DNA of 64,000 nt from positions 266,099 through 330,098 of the forward strand of contig CAJNOI010000056.1 of NCBI GenBank assembly GCA_905250115.1, written 5' to 3'. This stretch comes from Adineta steineri. Taxonomy: Eukaryota; Rotifera; Eurotatoria; Adinetida; Adinetidae. Under the pieces are notes generated by a model, which was not told the DNA's origin, made no database searches, and worked only from the letters and a program-made list of their open reading frames with translations. Below are positions 12,283 through 23,635 of this stretch, piece by piece. The position numbers and the translations under genes were made by a program. Each line of letters starts with the position of its first letter. Position 1 is the stretch's first letter.

Positions 12283-12615
12283 ATGAATATATTATTTCGT
12301 AAAAATACGTCAAATAATAATGAATTAAATTCGACTAAAGATGATTCATTTGTACTTCAATCATCAAAAGAAACAAAAACTAATGAAGATAATGATGATG
12401 ATGATATACTTATTTCAACATCAAATAATAATGATAAACAAATTAAAAATACAACTTTATTAACACAAACTGTTCAACAACTTTTTGGAAAAACATCTTC
12501 TTCAACTTCTTCATCTTCTTCTTCATCTTCATCTACAACGAAAACAAATTATATTGATGATAAAATTCTTCAAGATGAAAATAATACTGATGATCAACTT
12601 ATTGATTTGAATTAA
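12283..12615 (+). CDS. low-complexity acidic/Ser-rich small protein (hypothetical)
   Basis: The ORF from ATG 12283 encodes 110 residues (MNILFRKNTSNN...). It is rich in Asn, Asp, Ser and Thr, with an acidic run, a poly-Ser tract and one predicted amphipathic motif 'LLTQTVQQLFGKT'. The reading frame is open further upstream from about 12169, but that part has no clear coding bias; the chosen ATG follows a purine-rich 'aaaaaagaaaa'. There are no domains. Base use is like its coding neighbours. It could be a real short gene or the single coding exon of a longer transcript. Confidence 0.4.
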   Translation: MNILFRKNTSNNNELNSTKDDSFVLQSSKETKTNEDNDDDDILISTSNNNDKQIKNTTLLTQTVQQLFGKTSSSTSSSSSSSSSTTKTNYIDDKILQDENNTDDQLIDLN

Positions 12616-13435
12616 TTTATGTCTTCCGTCATTATGTCAAATTCATTTCATATGAACTACAATCGATAAATATATATATATATATATGTAGAACATCTAT
12701 TTTTTATTTAAATATATGTTTATTAGAAAAAACAAATATTAAGTCTCAATTAATTTCTATTTATGCAATATTGAAAGAATGAAGTCTTTCAAATCTTCTA
12801 AATTGGTAGGTTTTCTAATTCTGTTATGAAACATGATATCTAACGAAATAAAATTTGTCTATAGAATTTATCGACATTTATTTAAACATAAACTAAATTG
12901 AATATATGAAGAAACTGAAGATAAATATCTCATCGATATCATCATAATTTATCTATTTTAATACTATGAAGAATATTTAGTTTTTTAATTTGAAAATAGT
13001 TTTATTTGATGTACATTAATAAAATCAATTCTTACGAATTAATTTAAACATTAAAAATAAATTTAATAATGATTTTTATTCACATTTACATTTAAGAAGA
13101 TTTAAATAGATATTTTAACGAGAAAATATGTTACACTATGCATATATTTCGTGTATATGAGTAGAAGATTTCTTCGATTGGTTGTCTTTCGATCCAGTTT
13201 TGTTTATGTCGATTATCCTTTTATGTATTTAATGATCGAATAAATTATTGATATGAATATAATATTCCGACAAGATCGACGTTAACTAATCAAATATATT
13301 CTATAAATATTTACAAATTTTTAACAAGTATGTTCAATATTAGATTTATTTATTCATTAAAAAGAATATAAAAATAAATATACACGTGGAATAATGATGT
13401 AAGAAAAAGAACAAGAAAAAGAAAAAAAATCAAAG
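12616..13435. other. A/T-rich intergenic DNA
   Basis: Contains a short (TA)n tract near 12668-12687 and no coding frame. It leads into the tRNA gene. Confidence 0.6.
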
Positions 13436-13516
13436 CGCTGCGAGTAGGATTCGAACCTACGCGGGAGAACCCATCTGATTTCGAGTCAGACGCCTTAACC
13501 ACTCGGCCATCGCAGC
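13436..13516 (-). tRNA. tRNA-Ser (anticodon CGA)
   Basis: On the minus strand an 81-nt cloverleaf is visible. Acceptor stem GCTGCGA pairs with TCGCAGC plus discriminator G. The A box is TGGCCGAGTGG. The anticodon arm is CTGA-CTCGAAA-TCAG, with CGA in the loop. A long variable arm (ATGGGTTCTCCCGC), typical of class II tRNAs, is followed by the B box GGTTCGAATCC and T arm. No intron. The long variable arm with the CGA anticodon identifies serine (UCG codons). Confidence 0.95.
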
Positions 13517-13734
13517 TTGACGAGAAGAAAGAAAAAGAAACGATTCTTTTTAAGTAATATTCATTATAATCGACTATTTTCTAAAGAATCTATCCTTCTT
13601 TATTGGTGTCTGTCTCTCTGTGTCTCTCTGTGTCTCTCTCTCTTTCTTTCTTCCTTCTCACTTGTATGGACAAAATGAATGTGTTATCATGCATGACTTG
13701 ATGATTTATTTGTAATTGACATTTGTATTTGATC

Positions 13735-14405
13735 ATGTCTGAAATGACGACAAACGCAGCAAGTGACGATACATTAATTCGAGATTCACAATTGAGTGGA
13801 TTCGCTTCATTTAAAGAACGTTTAGGTTTTTGTTGTTGTCGATTAGTAAAAAAGACTCGTACATATGATTTATCATCAGCATCAAAAGATGTTGAAGAAC
13901 AACAAGATAAACCATCTTATGTAAATCAAGCATTTCAAAGAGAAAAACAAGCAAGAAAAGATAAATTAGATAAAATAGCAAGAACCTTGCCACAGTCAAC
14001 CTCCAATGGGTTTCAAGGAACACGAACACCAACTTCAAATACACAAACTCCAACACGTTCATTAACAACAATAACACAACAAACAGCACGTTCAAATAAT
14101 AATTCAACACCAACACGTGCACCAATGAATGCTAAAACAGGAATAGCAACATTTAATAGACCATCACCATTAGCTGCAAATACAAAAATTAATAAAAAAG
14201 ATTCTAATGAAACAAGCACAGGTTTATTATTTAATTAATTTTCAATTTCTTCAAAAAAAGAAAATGTTTTTTTTTTCTTCTCTCGTTTCATTTAGAAGAA
14301 GACTCAAGTGAAGAAGGAAGTACAACTGAAGATGATAATTCATCTGAATCTGATAATGGACGTAATAAAAAAGGTCCAGTTAAAAAAGCGAATACACGAC
14401 GATAA
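13735..14405 (+). CDS. unknown basic Ser/Thr-rich protein with N-terminal Cys cluster
   Basis: Exons 13735-14221 and 14296-14405 give 198 residues. The ATG at 13735 follows a C/T-rich leader (TCTCTGTG repeats at about 13609-13643) and is preferred to the upstream non-ATG extension. A 'FKERLGFCCCRLVKK' segment near residue 25 could be palmitoylated, placing the protein at membranes. A basic helix (QREKQARKDKLDKIAR) follows, then a long Thr/Pro/Asn-rich disordered region, an acidic Ser patch (EDSSEEGSTTEDD) and a basic tail (KKGPVKKANTRR). No known domain is recognised. Confidence 0.6.
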
Positions 14406-14507
14406 TTATTTATATTTTTTTTAAACAAACATTTTTTAATTGATAAAATAAATTCAATGATTATTTATTTTTAACAAATAAGTTCAAAAACACACATCAT
14501 CATAGAT

Positions 14508-15877
14508 TTAAATTTGTTCAAGAAGTTTTTTCATTCGATTTAAATCAACATTCATATTACCATCATTATTAACAGCCGTTGGTAAAATCCAATAAGTTTG
14601 ATTAAGTAATTGTGATTGTGTATATAATATATAACCAGCACATGCTTTAAGATCTGCTGGATTAAACATTGAACAAGTCATTGGAAGTGAACTTTTTAAA
14701 GGTCTATAAGGCATTATTTCAATAAGTGTTGTACCTGATTGAGCAAAATTCATATTTGATAAAGCTCCACTATGAACACCAATAATATATTTTGAATTAT
14801 AAAATAATTCAATACGATATCGAATATGATTTGAATCTTTTGAATGATCATATTGAATAAAATTTAAATTTTTTTTTAAACAATATTCTTTTAATAAATT
14901 CATAAATAAATCATCATTTAAAATAAGTCGACCTCCATTCATTGCATTTGTTGCTGTTCGTTGAATATAAATAAAATTTTTTCTTTCACTTTCACTTGAT
15001 GATTTTGTTATATTTGATATTGACCAATACATTTCACGTGCATTATGCCATAAACGTGGATGAATACCTGGTGTACGACATGGATTTATTAATAAACGAG
15101 CACCAATTTCATTATTTCCATTATGATGAATTATTCGGGAGGATTCTTCAACTCCTATTTTTTAAATAAACAAATTGAAGAAGAAGAAACAAAAAATAAG
15201 ATATTAAACTAACCAAGCATTGACCAAATTTCTTTAACAGATCGATCAAATCGAGCACCTTTTAATATAAGAACTTTCGCATCAGGATATTTCTTTAAAT
15301 ATGAACTTGAATGAGATAATTTTGGTCCAATTCCATCAAGAAAATGTTGAAAACTCCATCCATCAGGTACTGTATAAATAAATAATTTATCATAAATTGT
15401 TTTTAATTCATTATCATTTTCAAATCCTCTTCTCACAGCATCATCACCATAATTATATCCACAATCATCATTTAAATAAAGACCATTTTTAACAAAAGAT
15501 AATTTAACTGATAAATGTTCTTTTGGATCATTAAATAAAACTCCATATTTTTCACAAGAATTATGTGGACATTTTTTTGAATTGATTTTATAATAACTCG
15601 AATTATAAAACCAACTTTTAGCTTCATCATCAGAAAAATTCGGTAGACGAACATAAAAAGGTGGTAAAGTTTCAGTTATTTCTTGAAAATCTTCATTAGG
15701 ATTTATTGAAATTGTTGGAATTGGTGAACTTGGTGAAACTGCTGAAATAATTTGTTCTTTTCTTATAAATTTATATTTTTTTAAATTAAATGATATTTTA
15801 TATAATTGATAAATTATTATTATTAGAAATAAAACAATTGAAATTATTTTCAATAAACGAAGTGGTCGATAAAACAT
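14508..15877 (-). CDS. GT61-family glycosyltransferase (type II membrane protein)
   Basis: Exons 15214-15877 and 14508-15154 encode 436 residues. A short cytosolic stub precedes a single signal anchor (IISIVLFLIIIIYQLY), placing the enzyme in the Golgi or ER. The catalytic region fits the GT61 (DUF563) family of EOGT/POMGNT2-type enzymes: 'PDGWSFQHFLDGIGPKL' early, then 'KNFIYIQRTATNAMNGGR', and near the C terminus 'IIGVHSGALSNMNFAQSGTTLIEIMP', whose GxHGA..N..F...G...IE.xP pattern is the family signature (here Ser replaces the first Gly of GAxLxN-type motifs in part). It probably transfers a sugar to glycans or proteins; the substrate cannot be told. Four Cys lie in the first half. Tail-to-tail with the gene ending at 14405. 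Confidence 0.82.
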
Positions 15878-16499
15878 TTTTTTAAATCTGTTATTTCATT
15901 ATGAGATTCATCTGAAATTCTTTCCTAAAATAAAACAATTTCTTTATTAATCGATTTAATATATTGACAAATTAAGAGAAAATTCTTTCGAACAAATACA
16001 AATACAATTTCAATAAACAAGATTTATAAAAGAAGAGGAACAAAGAACGAAAAGGAGCGATAACAGTAGAAAAAGGATTATTTATTTTTTCATGGATATA
16101 CAGTATGTCCCTTTGAAGGGACATTCGGTCGTAGCGGTATGAAGCTCCTCTTTCTCTGTGATTTATGCGAAAAAAAAACTTTTTATCTAAATATTTTTAT
16201 TTATTTTCTCTTAAATCTAATATATCAATAGAAACTAATATTTTTACTAATTTTGACATATCTCAATTATTTCTTGTAAGATGTGTTTATATAGGTGATA
16301 AACAAAGACAAATCATCTATATATGGAATACTTCCAAAGATGATGACGAACGAGCAGAAAGTATCAAACAGAACAAGGAAAAATATCTACAATGATAATA
16401 ACAACAGAGAATACATCACTAGCATTTCTCAAATATGATAAAGTATGCCGTTGTGATCAAATGTCCATTCCAGTGAAATTAAACAAAAATTATCTTCTC
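15878..16499. other. intergenic DNA leading into transposon relic
   Basis: Holds the promoter side of the GT61 gene and a short inverted repeat 'tgtccctt-tg-aagggaca' at 16106-16123, preceded by 'tatacagt', the kind of TA-CAGT end seen in Tc1-like elements. The plus-strand frame at 16165-16395 has no recognisable product. Confidence 0.45.
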
Positions 16500-16816
16500 T
16501 GTGCTGCTAGACAAGAATTTCGTCAAAATTGGTGTTTTACAACAAGATAATGCTCGTAAGCATATTCACAATATTTCCAAACAACTCATCAACAACAAAG
16601 TATTAGAATTATTAGAGTGCCCATCTAATACTCGAAATGTTAATCCTATCCAGAATTTATAATCGATCGTAAAACGGAAAATCGAAAAAACATTGATGAA
16701 CTAGAGTTTTTTTTTCATGTGAAGAATTTAAAAATGTTTATGTTAATATTGTGATGTCGATGAAAAAACGATGTTTGTCTCTTATTGAGTCTAAAGACGA
16801 ATGGATAAGATATTGA
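16500..16816 (+). pseudogene. Tc1/mariner-type transposase C-terminal relic
   Basis: A decayed reading frame gives 'IGVLQQDNARKHIHNISKQ', 'LLECPSNTRNVNPIQNL' then a stop where family members read NLW, followed by 'SIVKRKIEK' and a terminal 'VMSMKKRCLSLIESKDEWIRY' (21 residues in two overlapping pieces). This follows the Tc1 order QQDNAPxH...W P...SPDLNPIENLW...LK, then the last helix and stop. The catalytic D of 'QQDN' survives; the D/E of the NPIEN block reads NPIQN. In-frame stops and shifts show it is dead. The N-terminal half is not recognisable. Confidence 0.7.
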
Positions 16817-16938
16817 AGTGTAGTGTTTAATAGTACTCGCCATAGGCTGTCTGTCAGTAATGGAAACTACTTGACAGTGGCTTATATATGAGGATATATT
16901 TAAATAACAAGATATACAAGTTTTTTTGGCGATACTTG

Positions 16939-17457
16939 TATATGTCGTAGGCCATTGCTGGATTCAGGCCAATCTTAGATTGGCCTAGGCTATTCTAAGA
17001 TCTCAGTTTGGCCTGATTCAAACCAAAATTAAGTCGAAATCTGATATCAAAACTCACTTTTGATCCTGAAGATAATTTCAGATCTCGGTTTATTTATTCG
17101 AAAACTACAGCCAAATGGGTATACTATATACACAAATCATTGCATTTTGAGCAAAATTGTCTGATAACAAAGGTATTAATAGTTTTTTGCAAAACCTGGA
17201 TTCATGGATGAAAATGCTTATAACTTTTTAAATAGATAATCTTGCTCAGAATGAAATGGTTTGTGTATGAAGTATACCCATTTGGCTATAGTTTTTGAAT
17301 AGGCAAACCGAAATCTGAAATTATCTTCAGGGCCAAAACTGAGTTTTGATCTGAGGTTTTGACTGGATCCTAGTTTGAACTAGTCGAAACTGAGATCTTA
17401 GAATGACCTAGGCCAATCTGAGATTGGCCTGAGTACTAGATTGGCCTACGACATATA
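16939..17457. repeat. 519-bp fold-back element (MITE) with long imperfect inverted arms
   Basis: Ends 'tatatgtcgtaggcc' (16939-16953) and its exact reverse complement (17443-17457) bound the element. The two halves match in inverted orientation nearly throughout: 'ctaagatctcagttt', 'ctgaagataatttcaga', and 'gccaaatgggtatac' occur in both arms. A sub-terminal near-palindrome (aggccaatcttagattggcct) appears at each end. There is no coding capacity. It is a non-autonomous element, beside the Tc1 relic but not clearly mobilised by it. Confidence 0.85.
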
Positions 17458-20400
17458 TAAAACTTTATTATGTGTTGTATCGCACTTATTTAAGGGATTA
17501 ACTCAAATATGTTCTTATTAAAAATTCATTTAAATTTATATATAATTATTTGCTAATCAATATTACTTTGGATTAATCTCTATAATATATTATGAAAATG
17601 CTTTTATTCTTGAATAGTATATTAATTGTATTTTATAGAATTTTTTCTTCTTAATACTTTTTTACATTAATAGAACAGATTATAACATAGTTACAAATAC
17701 TCACTTAACAATAGGATTTACAACTAATTCTAATTTTCTATTAAAAGTCAAAAACTAATTAAATATTTTACTATTATCATTAATGTTTCTTAAAATCGAA
17801 CAAATTTGTTCGATAATTTCAGAAAATAAATGTTACTATTTGTCTAACATGAGATAATGTCAACAAATAAATTATTTATAGAAAATTTAACAATGGAATT
17901 TTCTTTGTGTCGTTCACCAGGTTAATGGTTTACAATGGAGTTAAAATATCATTCTCTATAACAAACTAACAAACGCAAAAAGTAGTGAAAAAAGGTAATT
18001 AACTAAATTATAAAATGGTCTAAATAATTCTTTTAGTTATTCAAGAAATTTGTCATAAATTTGATCTTAAAATTCATTTTTTCTTTTTGACTAGAGAATA
18101 CTTGTAACACGTTCTATTTATTTGATAAACAATGAATAAATTTGTATATATTATAAACATGAAAAAATCTACTTAACATTTAATAGTAGGTATCACAAAT
18201 TTAGGTCGAAGTGAAATCAATCGATTCGAATTCTTACATGATTATTTAAAAAGAAACAAGTGAAAAAGTTAGTCAAAATGTGAATTTGAAATAATGAACA
18301 AACTAATCGAGAGCGTAAGTAATGTAAATATATCTCAATATAGTTTTATTCTAATCAGTGAATATTAAATATTCTCGATGCATACAAAATTTATTCACAA
18401 AAAAAAGGCTTTCTTTTCTGAAACAAAACATTACGAGAAATCTAATATCTTTTAAATATTATCTTATTTGGAAAAATTTAGTCAAGTCAATCTTAAACTT
18501 ATTTGTCACTAAGAAAAATTAAAAAAAAGTAAATGAAATTTCTTCTATTTAAAAATTGTAAATAAATGAAAATTTTTGATCAAAATCTAATTTATTAATA
18601 AGATAAAAGATCTTCTTACTTTATCTTAATGTTTGTTAATATTCTTTTTTTTTGATGAAAAGATGAAAAATCATATGTTGATTGAGTTTGACATTATTTC
18701 TTAGCGTTGTAACACTCGTTGTCGACACGCAAGAAGTTAGAAAAGAAAAATTCTCGGTTTTTTTTTAAAATATAATGCGACAATTTTTTTTTTCTCTTTT
18801 TTCTTTTTCTTTCTCTTTCTCTTCATGCCATTATATATATATATGTAATCAAAATTTACCTTTCTTTAATAAAAATACTACATGAATTCCTCTCACCACT
18901 TGTTTCAATGCTACTTTTTTTATTTAAATAAATAGAAAAAAAATATCCACTTTTTTTTTTCAAACATATTTTATATTGATTACGAGAGAGAATTTTCAAC
19001 TTATCTGTTTCTTATTAGAAACAAAATTAATTCAAATCACGTATCAAGTTTATCTTCTTATGAGACTAATCTTTCTTTTCTTTCCAAGAGAAAAATATGT
19101 TTTACAAATGAAACACTTAACAAATTACGTTTTCTTATATTCTATACCGGAACGAATCAAAAATTATTTCATTGATTATTATTTTTTTTTAAATCATTTT
19201 ATCTTATATTGGACGATTGTTCAATAGACTAAGAACGGAAAAATAAGAATTTCTTCAAAATAAATCGAAGGTATTTACTAAATACTATCGATTTCAAAGA
19301 AAAAAGAAGAAAATATATAATTTTATTCTCTGAAGGAACATCTGAACGGAAGAGAAAAAGCTATTCAAATATTCTTCGTCTTTTCCATAATTGTAAGCGA
19401 GTTTTTTTCCTTCTTCCTAGCATTAATTAATATAATAGAAAAGTATATTCAATCAAATCTATCTTAATTACAAAAGAAGAGTAGTTTTTTTCTTCTTCGT
19501 AGTTTGATTAACAATTGTATAACATTAACGATAGATGTTTGCTTTTGACTTTTTTTTTTGTATTTTAACATTATATAGAAAATAAATCTAATAAGATTAT
19601 GTTTTCTTAATTGAATAGTTACTTTAATAAATTTAATTGGATTTCATTATAATTAAGTATCGAATTGATCATTGTAGAATTTAATAAGTGACCTATCTTA
19701 TTTTATTTCACCGAATAATGCTATTAAAATATTCATCAACCTCTCTTTTAATCAATTTCTATTGATTTGATGATAAACTGGTTTCATTTAGAAGATTGAC
19801 TATATTTGTAAACGTCATCATAGTTATGTCATTTAGTATTCCATGTTTCTAACTAATCATATATTTTTTAAAACAACAGGAAAAAAAATTGTTCTTACAA
19901 TGGAACAAAATCGGTTATATCTGATTCTAATTAACTATTCTTTATTGTTGGCTTTCCATAAGACAAAAATAGATTTAACTGATCAACAATGGATTTTATC
20001 TTTTGTTAATGTATTATTTTTATTTCTCCGGTACGAACACATTTGTTTTATTTACTCAAATTATTTTTCCGAGTTTTGCTTCATCTTAAATTGTTCGCCA
20101 GATTTGCCTTTAATAATTTGATTGAAATTATTCAAAGACAAACAATCATCTCTGTTACTGAGTTGTTGTTCCTCTCAATTTTCTTAGTTTTGTGTGAATT
20201 AACAGATGTGAACGAGTAGAATATAAATAATACTTTTCACGTTCTATTTATTTTTTGATATAGATACATTTTTTATAAGTCCGATTTATTCATTCTTCAA
20301 TAGAAGTGTAATTATATTATTAATTTTTCATCATGTATTTATCAGTATTAGCATTTGATACATAAATAAATATTTATATTTGAGCAGAATCACTTATTGA

Positions 20401-21106
20401 TAGTTCAATAAAATAAATACGAGAGAAAAAACTGTATTTTTAAATAAAACACATTATCTCACGTCCGTTATTCATCCAGCGGGAATTCACAGGAAGCACA
20501 AGCTTCCCAGTCGGAACTCGTCGGAAAATGCCAGAAATTCGACGTAGGAGTCCAGTAACCTTATTCTACTTCCGGTTTTAGGAGATTCTCGATGAAATCG
20601 GATAAATTCGGTCATCAGGATACTTCTCTCATGTTCCGTCAATTTCGAGTGTTATCCTGAAAGATTCGGTGCATAATACTCGACCTATGAATTCTACTGA
20701 AATATAATCTATATATTGATCTATCAAACTAAAGTTTTATTTTAATAATATATATAAACAGTATTGTATCAATACATGAATGTCGTTATGCAATTTATTG
20801 AAAATTCGTAGATTTTACGAATATATCTGATCAATATTTTGTCTTCATCTCATATGACTTGATGAAAAGATATGAATAAGAAAGTTTTCGTAATATATTT
20901 AACTTAAATATACAAAACTTTAATACCGTATTGTATAATAAAAGTATTCTCGATAATTAATTGAATGTCATTAATGTTCTTTTGAACGCATTAATGCATT
21001 TTGTTAATCCTCCATTAGTCTATTGAAATAATGATGATTGGATAAAAAAATGTTCTTTGTTTCAGCGGTAATTCATATTGTCATTTCGATTGAGACATAG
21101 ACAAAA
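17458..21106. other. long gene-poor A/T-rich spacer
   Basis: About 3.6 kb with only short, biased frames (for example 18976-19227 and 19843-20121) that are Phe/Leu/Ile-rich translations of A/T-rich DNA and show no domain. One GC-higher island at 20461-20680 is listed separately. A 'tgtttcag' acceptor-like site at about 21064 lies 43 bp before the next start codon. Confidence 0.55.
20461..20680. other. GC-higher island with hairpins in A/T-rich spacer
   Basis: Composition shifts sharply for about 220 bp. Perfect short stems are visible: ggaagc/gcttcc (20492-20507, loop acaa) and caggata/tatcctg (20616-20659). No ORF, tRNA boxes or known element are seen. It could be a decayed mobile element or a structured RNA. 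Confidence 0.3.
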
Positions 21107-23130
21107 ATGGCGTTTGATATAAAAAATAAAGAAAATAATTCGAAATATTGTTTACAATGTTTATCAAAAAATGGTGTTGAACATGTTTGTTCATCTCAAT
21201 TATTATCTGATTCAGTTTATACATTATCTGAAATGGCAAATGAACAATTAAATGTATTAGAAACATTTTCATTAGCACAAGTTCATGTTAAATGTCAACA
21301 AGATTTAGAATTATGGCATTCAGCAGCTGTTAATCATCTTGGACAAATATTTAATCAACGTTTAATTGATATTAATCAAATATATAATGAAGATATTGAA
21401 CCAAATCTAGAAAAATATAAACAAAAAATGATTCAACAACTTAAACAAAGAGTTATACCAAAAGTTAATAAAATTATCGATGATTCACATACAGATAATA
21501 AAAAAGCTGAACGAATTCAAGTATGTTTTACTTTTATTATACAATAAACTAGAATAATTATCATAAACAAATTGTTAATGATAATTAAAACTATGAAATA
21601 AAAATATTTGAAAATTTTTTCGTTTTAGACATTTGTAAATAATATTCGATCTGAATGTGATGCTATTCGTGATGGACAATGGATCAATGTTCAATTACCT
21701 GATATTAAAAATTTTTCTGTACCAATACGAATAGCAAAAATGGCATTAGCTGCTCGTTTAACCGATGGAGAAAAAGATCCATTAGATACATTAAGTGATG
21801 ATGAAAGTAAAAAAGATGAAAATTCAGCAAAAAAGAAAAAGAAAAAAACAAATTCAATTGATATTATGGAAATATTTGCATCAAGTCCTGAACCATTTAA
21901 ATCTCATTTATTAGAAACAAATTCATCAACATTAGCTGTATCAAATAAACATATTCTTCTTCATGATAATAAAAAATTAATCTTATTTGATTTAAATAAA
22001 AAAGTTAATGAATTAGAATGGAATGATAATGATTATGGTTTGTTTCATTTTATTACTTTTCTTTTTCTAGGAGAAGTAGTCTATTTCTCTATACAGATCA
22101 TAAGATAGATATATATTCAGTTTTTATTCTCTAAATATTTCATTCATGTTCTTTATATACAGAACTATCCAAAAGTAATAACATAAGAATATATTTTCAA
22201 TCTTATATTTCTATATGAATGTAACAAAGTTTATAGTTTATTTATATAAAACTGTGTTTATGAAATTTTTTATCAATAGCAAATTTTAATTATTAGATTT
22301 TTGTTGTCAAAAAAAGAATAGTATCGAATATTTCTATAGATAAATATTGATAATAGCAAGTCTTTTATTCTTATCTAGTCTACATCGTTTCCTATCCCAC
22401 CCTCAAGATTTTATCTAATTATAAAAATATTTCATATAATAAATATAGAAATTTGTTTTTTATTAAAGGTATATTAGTTGATATATGCTGGATGTCATCC
22501 TTATCATTATTTGTAATATTAACAATCCATTCAGTATATTTATATGATCCAATGAAATCATCACCAAATGTTCCAACAAAAGTTGAATCAATAAAAGCAT
22601 TAGATCGTTCTCATGTGTTAGCATCATTATCACCATTTGATCGTGATTTATATATAAATTATCATAAAGGAATTCATATTGATCAATATCGTGTAAGTCC
22701 AACATCTGAATGGACATTACAAAAAAGATATTCAAAAAATGAATGTTCCGAAACAAAAGATATTGGAATACGTGATGTACGATGTGATAATGAACATATT
22801 TGTTTATCAATAATGCAACATGATGATTTAAAATGGAGATTAGATTTAATGTCACGTGATATGGTAAGAGTACGACGTGGTGTTGCAATGGATGCTGGAG
22901 AAAATCAACATAAATTTTTTTCAATGCTTATTCCATTACACGATCAACGTTGGTTATTTGTTAATTGGTTTACTAATAAACTTTGGATGGTTGATCATCA
23001 AGGAAAAACAAGATTAGTTAAAGAAACAAAAATTAAAAATATTCGAAATACTTGTATTTCACCTGATGCGTCTATTATGGCTCTTAGAACCGAAAAACCA
23101 TCAACACTTAAAATATATAAACTTGATTAA
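21107..23130 (+). CDS. unknown protein with Cys-containing N terminus, coiled coil and propeller-like C-terminal half
   Basis: Exons 21107-21520, 21629-22037 and 22469-23130 encode 494 residues. The N terminus has a CLQC-x7-HVC cluster reminiscent of half a B-box zinc finger. A helical, Gln/Glu/Lys-rich segment follows (residues about 55-140). Next is a Lys-rich linker (KKDENSAKKKKKKTN). From about residue 225 the chain shows repeated short strands with spacing like a beta-propeller ('TLAVSNKHILLHDNKKLILFD', 'FVILTIHSVYLYDP', 'RWLFVNWFTNKLWMVDHQG', 'NTCISPDASIMALRT'). This order recalls TRIM/NHL-type proteins, which are expanded in rotifers, but no RING is present. The second intron (22038-22468, 431 bp) is far longer than the others. 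Poly-A signals lie near 23217. Confidence 0.7.
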
Positions 23131-23445
23131 CATAATGGTTTTTTTTTGTTTGTTTGTTTGTTTGTTTATATTCAATTCTGTATATTGATTTCGATATTAA
23201 TCAAAATGTAATATTAATAAACAAAAGATTTTTGTTTCAATAAACTTCTTTTTCTTTTTGATATAATTTAATTATGAATATATTCTTTTATTCTATTATA
23301 ATAATAATAATAGAAAATGATATGTTAGTATGTTTCTATAGTTAAAAAAAGAAATTGTTTGTGAAGTAAATAAGATTATGAACTGTTATTTATATTTAAG
23401 AGTTTAGGTGTTGATGGGTACGACCGATGAATGAAATGAGTAGCT
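23131..23445. other. intergenic 3' spacer
   Basis: Contains a (TTTG)n run at about 23147-23167 and AATAAA-like signals. No gene. Confidence 0.6.
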
Positions 23446-23478
23446 ACACCCACACCCACACCCACACCCACACCCACA
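23446..23478. repeat. interstitial telomere-type repeat (ACACCC)5.5
   Basis: Five and a half exact copies of ACACCC (GGGTGT on the other strand). This is a rotation of TGTGGG, the unit reported for bdelloid rotifer telomeres. It lies internally between two genes and 60 bp before a transposase fragment. Confidence 0.75.
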
Positions 23479-23538
23479 AGATGAATAGAAAGAATTTATA
23501 GTAAAACAAAACTTAATAAAATTATTATACGTAACAGT

Positions 23539-23635
23539 ATGTCTGACTATAGACTTAGTGGTTTATCATTATCAGGAATTGCAAGAGATTTTTATATTGA
23601 TTATGAAAAGATGAATGAGAATTGAGAGGCTCATT
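23539..23635 (+). pseudogene. possible hAT-type transposase C-terminal fragment
   Basis: The frame reads 'MSDYRLSGLSLSGIARDFYI' then 'DYEKMNEN' and stop. The pattern RLxGLxLLxIxRDIxIDxExVI is the conserved dimerisation tail of hAT and ZMYM/KDZ-like transposases, and this copy fits it over about 25 residues. No upstream catalytic part is visible, so it is a fragment. The match is from memory and short. Confidence 0.4.

Noticed and set aside
18976-19227. 83-codon frame in the 17.5-21.1 kb spacer
   Set aside because: Hydrophobic, A/T-driven composition with no homology clue and no neighbouring exon.
19843-20121. 92-codon frame in the same spacer
   Set aside because: Same reasons; Phe/Leu/Ile bias expected from A/T-rich DNA.
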